Below, one piece after another: positions 59,407-64,000 of a stretch of DNA of 64,000 nt. Origin of the DNA: Thermodesulfovibrio sp. 3462-1. Lineage in GTDB: Bacteria > Nitrospirota > Thermodesulfovibrionia > Thermodesulfovibrionales > Thermodesulfovibrionaceae. The stretch spans positions 1,528,501-1,592,500 of the forward strand of contig NZ_CP144374.1 of NCBI RefSeq assembly GCF_040451425.1, in the 5' to 3' direction. Each line of letters opens with the position of its first letter. The stretch's first letter is position 1. A model generated the notes under the pieces. That model did not search any database. It saw nothing but the letters and a program-made list of their open reading frames with translations, and had not been told where the DNA came from. A program made the position numbers and the translations under genes.

Positions 59407-59796
59407 CTATTCTGATTTTTTCTCTTGCTTTTCAGGTTTCTTATAATCTACAAATTCCAGAATAGCCATTGGCGCGCTGTCTTTTATTCTAAATCCTGTT
59501 CTTACAACTCTTACATATCCACCGTTTCGGTCTCGAAAACGAGGAGCAATTTCTGTAAAAAGCTTTCTTATTAACTCTTTATCTGGTAAATAACTAAGTG
59601 CAAGCCTTCTTGAGTGCAGATCTCCCTTTTTCCCAAAGGTAACAAGTCTATCAGCAAGCTCTTTAACAGCTTTTGCTTTTGCTACAGTGGTTTCAATTCT
59701 TTCATACTTAATAAGAGAGGCTAACAATCCCCTTAAAAGAGCCTTCCGCTGATTGGCAGTTCTTCCAAAATGTCTTCCATCAACTCTATGCCTCAT
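59407..59796 (-). CDS. rplQ: 50S ribosomal protein L17
   Basis: A 129-residue protein: MRHRVDGRHFGRTANQRKAL at the start and the middle FGKKGDLHSRRLALSYL are diagnostic; a short charged tail (PEKQEKKSE) ends it. Last gene of the secY...rpoA-rplQ operon; 3 nt separate it from rpoA. Confidence 0.97.
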   Translation of the reverse strand: MRHRVDGRHFGRTANQRKALLRGLLASLIKYERIETTVAKAKAVKELADRLVTFGKKGDLHSRRLALSYLPDKELIRKLFTEIAPRFRDRNGGYVRVVRTGFRIKDSAPMAILEFVDYKKPEKQEKKSE

Positions 59797-59799
59797 CCA

Positions 59800-60831
59800 T
59801 TACCCCCTCTGAACTTTTTCCTTAAATTTTTCAAGTAATTCTTGATTTATTCTCATTCCAAGCTTTAAACCCAATGTGTTCAATACTTCCTTTATTTCCT
59901 CAAGTGAACGTTTACCAAAATTTTTAGTTTTCAGTAGTTCATTTTCATTTTTCTGAACAAGTTCAGCAATTGTATTGATTCCTGCACTCTTTAAACAATT
60001 ATATGCTCTAACAGATAATTCAAGATCTTCAATTGGCTTAAAAATATTTTCATTTAATGTATCAAAGGTTAAATCTTCTTCTATGTTAGTAACACCCTCT
60101 TCTGACTTGTTATTTTGAACTTCAGATTCTTTGAAAAACCTTAGATATTCAAAATGATTGATGAGTATATTAGAAGCCTCGCTGATTGCTCTCTCAGGCG
60201 TCATACTTCCATCAGTCCAGATCTCTAAAATCAATCTATCATAATCTGTGAGTTCTCCAACTCTGGTCTTTTCCACTCTAAAATTGACCTTTTTAATAGG
60301 ACTGAATATAGCATCAATAGTAATCGCATCTACGGGCAAATCCTCATCTTTAATTGCCTCTGAAGGAACATATCCCCTACCTTTTGTTAAATAAAGCGTC
60401 ATTTCCAGTGAAGCATCCTGATCAAGAGAGCAAATATACTGAGATTTATTCAAAATTTCATATGTTCCATCTGTTTGAATAGCTTCTGCAGTAACTTCAG
60501 CCGGACCTTTTACATTAATAGTAGCTATTTTTTTATCAGCACTCTGAGAATAGTATTTAAATCTTAATTTTTTAACATTCAAAACAATATCCAGTATGTC
60601 TTCCTTTACTCCTTTTATTGAACTGAATTCATGTAAAACACCATTTATTTTTATGGCATAAACTGCTGCTCCTTCAAGAGAAGAAAGCAATACCCTTCTT
60701 AATGAATTCCCAAGTGTTATTCCATATCCTCTCTCAAGAGGCTCTATTATAAGCTTTCCATATGTATCAGTTAAACTTTCCTGTTCAAACTCAACTTTTT
60801 TTGGCATTTGAAATTCTTTATATAAACTCAT
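59800..60831 (-). CDS. rpoA: RNA polymerase alpha subunit
   Basis: A 343-residue subunit. N-terminal dimerisation domain (about 1-235: [19 protein letters not shown]), linker, and C-terminal helix-hairpin domain (about 260-325: [34 protein letters not shown]) that touches UP elements and activators. The start [17 protein letters not shown] has a GAGG site; the ATG at residue 9 (MPKK) is an alternative. Confidence 0.97.
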   Translation of the reverse strand: MSLYKEFQMPKKVEFEQESLTDTYGKLIIEPLERGYGITLGNSLRRVLLSSLEGAAVYAIKINGVLHEFSSIKGVKEDILDIVLNVKKLRFKYYSQSADKKIATINVKGPAEVTAEAIQTDGTYEILNKSQYICSLDQDASLEMTLYLTKGRGYVPSEAIKDEDLPVDAITIDAIFSPIKKVNFRVEKTRVGELTDYDRLILEIWTDGSMTPERAISEASNILINHFEYLRFFKESEVQNNKSEEGVTNIEEDLTFDTLNENIFKPIEDLELSVRAYNCLKSAGINTIAELVQKNENELLKTKNFGKRSLEEIKEVLNTLGLKLGMRINQELLEKFKEKVQRG

Positions 60832-60858
60832 TTACTGCCTCCCAATTTTCACTATAAA

Positions 60859-61485
60859 TTATTTTGAATAAAACTCAACAATTAATTGTTCTTGCACTGG
60901 AAGCTGTATTTCATCTCTTTCGGGAAGTCTCAAAAATTTACCCTTCATTTCTTCAGTATTCACTTCTACCCATTCAGGGAATCCTCTTTGCTCAGCCAAA
61001 GTAAAACTTTCTTTAATGATTTCTAATTCTTTACCTGATGGGATAATTTCAATTATATCTCCAGGTCTTACCAGATAAGATGGAATATCAACTTTTCTGC
61101 CATTAACCAAAAAATATCCATGCTTTACTAACTGCCTTGCCTGTCTTCTGTTCTGAGCAAATCCCATCCTGTAAACCACATTGTCAAGCCTTCTTTCAAG
61201 AAGTTTCAATAGATTTTCACCAGTTACACCCTTCATTTTTGTGGCTTTTTCAAAGTAGTTCTTAAACTGCCTTTCCATAACACCATAAATTCTCTTGACT
61301 TTCTGTTTTTCTCTTAACTGTAAGCCATAATCTGAGAGTTTCCCCCTGTTATGTCCATGCTGTCCAGGAGGATATTTCCTTCTTTCAAAAGCACATTTTT
61401 CTGTATAGCATCTTGTACCTTTTAGAAACAGTTTCATACCTTCTCTTCTGCAAAGCCTACAAAGCGGACCTGTATATCTTGCCAT
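60859..61485 (-). CDS. rpsD: 30S ribosomal protein S4
   Basis: A 208-residue primary rRNA-binding protein. The ATG at 61485 has AAGGAGG 8 nt upstream and gives the normal [16 protein letters not shown]; an earlier start lies inside rpsK. Four Cys (CRLC and CYTEKC) form the zinc-binding version of S4. The S4 RNA-binding domain is [20 protein letters not shown] through [15 protein letters not shown]. Confidence 0.97.
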   Translation of the reverse strand: MARYTGPLCRLCRREGMKLFLKGTRCYTEKCAFERRKYPPGQHGHNRGKLSDYGLQLREKQKVKRIYGVMERQFKNYFEKATKMKGVTGENLLKLLERRLDNVVYRMGFAQNRRQARQLVKHGYFLVNGRKVDIPSYLVRPGDIIEIIPSGKELEIIKESFTLAEQRGFPEWVEVNTEEMKGKFLRLPERDEIQLPVQEQLIVEFYSK

Positions 61486-61487
61486 TT

Positions 61488-61874
61488 TTAAACCCTCCTT
61501 CTTTTTGGAGGTCTGCACCCGTTATGGGGCACAGGTGTTACATCTTTAATTAAATTAATTTCAAGCCCTGCTGCCTGTAGAGCTCTTATTGCAGTTTCTC
61601 TTCCTGCTCCAGGACCTTTAATAAAAACATCTATCTGTTTCATTCCCATATCTATAACTCTCTTTGCAACTGTCTCTGCTGCTATCTGAGCTGCATAAGG
61701 AGTTCCTTTTCTTGAACCCTTAAAGCCGCAACTTCCTGCAGAAGCCCATGCTACTACATTGCCATTCTGATCTGTAATAGTTATTATTGTATTGTTAAAT
61801 GTTGTTTGCACATGTGCTATGCCATGTGGGATATTTTTTTTAACTTTTTTTATGCCCTTTCTTTTCTGTGCCAT
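61488..61874 (-). CDS. rpsK: 30S ribosomal protein S11
   Basis: A 128-residue protein: [20 protein letters not shown] near the start, then [20 protein letters not shown], and the C-terminal [15 protein letters not shown]. Standard position between rpsM and rpsD. Confidence 0.97.
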   Translation of the reverse strand: MAQKRKGIKKVKKNIPHGIAHVQTTFNNTIITITDQNGNVVAWASAGSCGFKGSRKGTPYAAQIAAETVAKRVIDMGMKQIDVFIKGPGAGRETAIRALQAAGLEINLIKDVTPVPHNGCRPPKRRRV

Positions 61875-61907
61875 TAATTTATATAACCTCCTTTATATTT
61901 TTATTTT

Positions 61908-62273
61908 TTATTTTTTCTTCATGAGCTTTCTTCTTGGACCTTTACGAGTTCTTGCATTTGTTCTTGTTCTCTGTCCTCTTACAGGTAAATTAGCCATGTG
62001 TCTTAATCCTCTATAACAGCCTATATCCATCAGTCTTTTGATATTCATGGATATTTCTTTTCTGAGCTCACCTTCAACCTTGTAATTTCTCTCTATTTCA
62101 CTTCTTATCTTTACTATTTCTTCATCTGTAAGGTCTTTTACTCTTTTGTCGGGATCCACTCCTGTTTCTTTCAATATTCTATTTGACAAGCTTCTACCTA
62201 TGCCGAAAATTCTTGTCAGTCCTATTTCAACTCTTTCATTTTTTGGTATATCAACGCCTGCTATTCTTGCCAT
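61908..62273 (-). CDS. rpsM: 30S ribosomal protein S13
   Basis: A 121-residue protein: [20 protein letters not shown], then [20 protein letters not shown] and the basic tail [16 protein letters not shown]. Contacts the 50S subunit and P-site tRNA. A GGAG site precedes the ATG; rpmJ lies 14 nt upstream. Confidence 0.97.
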   Translation of the reverse strand: MARIAGVDIPKNERVEIGLTRIFGIGRSLSNRILKETGVDPDKRVKDLTDEEIVKIRSEIERNYKVEGELRKEISMNIKRLMDIGCYRGLRHMANLPVRGQRTRTNARTRKGPRRKLMKKK

Positions 62274-62287
62274 ACTTTACTCCTTTC

Positions 62288-62401
62288 TTATCCCTGTCTT
62301 TGTTTATGCTTTGGATTTTCACAAATAACTCTAATAACTCCTTTTCTCTTAATTATCTTACACTTTGAGCAAATCTTTTTTACTGAGGCTCTTACTTTCA
62401 A
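62288..62401 (-). CDS. rpmJ: 50S ribosomal protein L36
   Basis: A 37-residue protein missed by length-based gene finding. It starts at TTG with GGAGG 7 nt upstream and reads [20 protein letters not shown] then [16 protein letters not shown]. The Cys-Cys-Cys-His zinc ribbon (CSKC...C...H) of the C+ form is intact. Standard place between infA and rpsM. Confidence 0.95.
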   Translation of the reverse strand: MKVRASVKKICSKCKIIKRKGVIRVICENPKHKQRQG

Positions 62402-62411
62402 TTAACACCTC

Positions 62412-62630
62412 CTATTTAAATCTATAAATTATTCTACCTTTGGTAAGGTCATAGGGAGATATTTCAACCAGAACTTTATCTCCTGGTAAAATTTTTATAA
62501 AATGCATTCTCATCTTTCCAGACACATATGCGAGTATAACATGCCCATTTTCAAGCCTTACTCTAAACATGGCATTGGGTAAGGCCTCCTCAATGGTTCC
62601 TTGCATTTCTATATGTTCTTCTTTCGGCAT
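62412..62630 (-). CDS. infA: Translation initiation factor IF-1
   Basis: A 72-residue OB-fold protein: [20 protein letters not shown], then [20 protein letters not shown] and [18 protein letters not shown]. No Shine-Dalgarno is evident; a TATATT box lies about 10 nt before the ATG, so it may also have its own near-leaderless promoter in the 25-bp gap after map. Confidence 0.97.
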   Translation of the reverse strand: MPKEEHIEMQGTIEEALPNAMFRVRLENGHVILAYVSGKMRMHFIKILPGDKVLVEISPYDLTKGRIIYRFK

Positions 62631-62655
62631 ATAACTTGTTAATATATCTATATTT

Positions 62656-63405
62656 TTATAATTTAGTCAAGATTTCTGGTTCATTATCAGTAACTGCAAT
62701 AGTATGCTCAAAGTGAGCTGAAAGAGAACCATCCTCAGTAACAGTTGTCCATCCATCTGAGAGAATTTTTACTCCATAGGTTCCTGCATTCACCATGGGT
62801 TCAATAGCAAGGGTCATGCCTTTTTTTAGTTTTGGACCAACTCCCCTTGTACCAAAATTTGGAATTTGAGGTTCTTCATGAAGAGACCTCCCTATCCCAT
62901 GACCTACAAATGCTCGCACAACAGAAAATCCATTGGATTCAACATGTCTTTGAATTGCACTTGATATATCACCAATTCTATTGCCAACCCTTGCTTCCGC
63001 AATTCCTTTATATAAAGCTTCTTCAGTAACCTTTAGTAACCTCTGAGCTTCATCTGAAATTTTACCAACAGGATAGGTATATGCAGCATCCCCGTAAAAG
63101 CTTTCATACAAAACTCCTACATCAACGCTCACAATATCTCCTTCTTTAACAAAAACTTTTTCTGATGGTATTCCATGAACAACCTGCTCATTTATTGAAA
63201 TACATGCACTAGCAGGATAACCTCTGTAACCTTTAAATGCAGGAATTCCTCCCATTTTAATTATCAAATTTTCAATAAATTGCTCTATCTGTTTTGTTGT
63301 TAATCCTTCTTTTATATATGTTTTAAGCTCTTCAAGAACTTTTGCCACTATCCGACAGGACTGTCGCATTTTTTTTATCTCTTCAGGACTTTTTAATATG
63401 ATCAC
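62656..63405 (-). CDS. map: Methionine aminopeptidase, type I
   Basis: A 249-residue enzyme that removes N-terminal Met. Metal ligands are in [19 protein letters not shown] (two Asp), [15 protein letters not shown] (His), TLAIEPMVN (Glu) and the final Glu in [17 protein letters not shown]. No zinc-finger extension. It directly follows secY (7 bp); the adk gene usually between them is absent. Confidence 0.97.
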   Translation of the reverse strand: MIILKSPEEIKKMRQSCRIVAKVLEELKTYIKEGLTTKQIEQFIENLIIKMGGIPAFKGYRGYPASACISINEQVVHGIPSEKVFVKEGDIVSVDVGVLYESFYGDAAYTYPVGKISDEAQRLLKVTEEALYKGIAEARVGNRIGDISSAIQRHVESNGFSVVRAFVGHGIGRSLHEEPQIPNFGTRGVGPKLKKGMTLAIEPMVNAGTYGVKILSDGWTTVTEDGSLSAHFEHTIAVTDNEPEILTKL

Positions 63406-63412
63406 TACTTGA

Positions 63413-64000
63413 TTAGTCCTTCCTACCTTTTATTCTGAATTTTTTGAAGAATCCCTCGTAAGATCTGCTTATCATGTGAGTTTCAATTTGAGAAACTGTA
63501 TCAAGAGCCACGCCAACTGCTATAAGAAGGGAAGTTCCACCAAAATAAAATGGGACTTTAAATTTGGCAATAAGAATTTCTGGCAGGACACAAACAGCAC
63601 TTAAATAAAGAGCACCGATGAATGTAAGGCGTGAAAGAACACGATAAATATATTCAGATGTTTTCTGACCAGGTCTTACTCCTGTAATATATCCTCCATT
63701 TTTCTGAAGATTTTCAGCAATTTCAACTGGATTGTAAATTACAGCTGTGTAAAAATATGTAAAAAAGATTATCAAACCAATGTAAAGTATGATATGAAGA
63801 AGGCTTCCTGGAGAAAGCTGTTTTGCCAGTGCCTGAACCCATGGAACAGCTATAAATCCTGCTACGGTAGCTGGAAACATCAATACTGATGAAGCAAAAA
63901 TCGGTGGAATAACTCCTGCCGAATTAATCTTCAATGGAAGATATGTGGTATATCCACCATACATCTTTCTTCCAACAACTCTTTTTGCATATTGAATCGG
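63413..64000 (-). CDS. secY: Protein translocase subunit SecY (C-terminal part)
   Basis: The gene runs off the right edge; the visible 195 codons begin [20 protein letters not shown] (cytosolic loop C4/C5 region) and continue [20 protein letters not shown]. Membrane helices 7-10 are visible, with [12 protein letters not shown] and a C-terminal basic tail. SecY is the channel of the general secretory pathway. The 5' part lies outside the window. Confidence 0.96.
   Translation of the reverse strand, partial: PIQYAKRVVGRKMYGGYTTYLPLKINSAGVIPPIFASSVLMFPATVAGFIAVPWVQALAKQLSPGSLLHIILYIGLIIFFTYFYTAVIYNPVEIAENLQKNGGYITGVRPGQKTSEYIYRVLSRLTFIGALYLSAVCVLPEILIAKFKVPFYFGGTSLLIAVGVALDTVSQIETHMISRSYEGFFKKFRIKGRKD

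Overview
The window looks like a chromosome segment from an AT-rich, anaerobic, probably thermophilic bacterium, most like Thermodesulfovibrio and its relatives (Nitrospirota). This is inference from gene content: futalosine-type menaquinone genes (mqnE, mqnC, mqnA), a two-subunit class I fumarase, a two-subunit biotin carboxylase/carboxyltransferase, a type III-A CRISPR system and a Gram-negative PilMNOPQ pilus locus. No 16S rRNA gene is present to confirm it.

Layout. 1-7.8 kb: the tail of a probable glycosyltransferase, a small coiled-coil membrane protein, aroE, then pilM-N-O-P-Q, a two-component pair and a type IV prepilin. 7.9-11.4 kb: a TMEM260-like membrane glycosyltransferase, a small membrane protein and a GT9 glycosyltransferase, possibly for surface or pilin glycosylation. 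11.4-31.7 kb: housekeeping genes (tRNA-Ser, mnmA, argC, rpsI-rplM, panC, dtd, a CCA-type nucleotidyltransferase, fumarase, rsmI, nadE, trpS, an M50 protease, pyruvate carboxylase-type subunits) plus an HD-GYP response regulator. 31.7-41.1 kb: mqnE-mqnC, an odd thioredoxin reductase-like flavoprotein, a HEAT protein, archease-rtcB and mqnA, then convergent kinase-like and phosphohexomutase genes.

41.1-52.5 kb is the accessory region. A type III-A operon on the minus strand reads: two CARF-type proteins, csm1/cas10, csm2, csm3, csm4, csm5, cas6, a cas2-cas1 fusion relic, a short cas2, then a three-repeat array with its own promoter. The interference genes look intact, but the adaptation genes look dead. 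Beyond the array, a 1,003-bp gene-bearing segment lies between the last full repeat and a 3'-truncated terminal repeat. It begins inside a dsbC-like gene and ends exactly where the repeat supplies a stop codon, like a giant 'spacer' carrying genes. This is the most unusual structure in the window. The array promoter and the cas operon promoter also share a nearly identical block.

52.6-55.7 kb: a LolCDE/MacAB-like ABC exporter whose adaptor gene has its membrane anchor out of frame at an A8 tract. 55.8-64 kb: pheT, pheS, rplT, tRNA-Asn, then the end of the ribosomal operon in reverse (rplQ, rpoA, rpsD, rpsK, rpsM, rpmJ, infA, map, secY), with no adk between secY and map.

A pattern across the window: several genes (aroE, the DUF218 gene, panC, dtd, the HD-GYP gene, mqnE) have an extended -10 box ending 6-8 nt before the ATG and no Shine-Dalgarno sequence, which predicts leaderless mRNAs.
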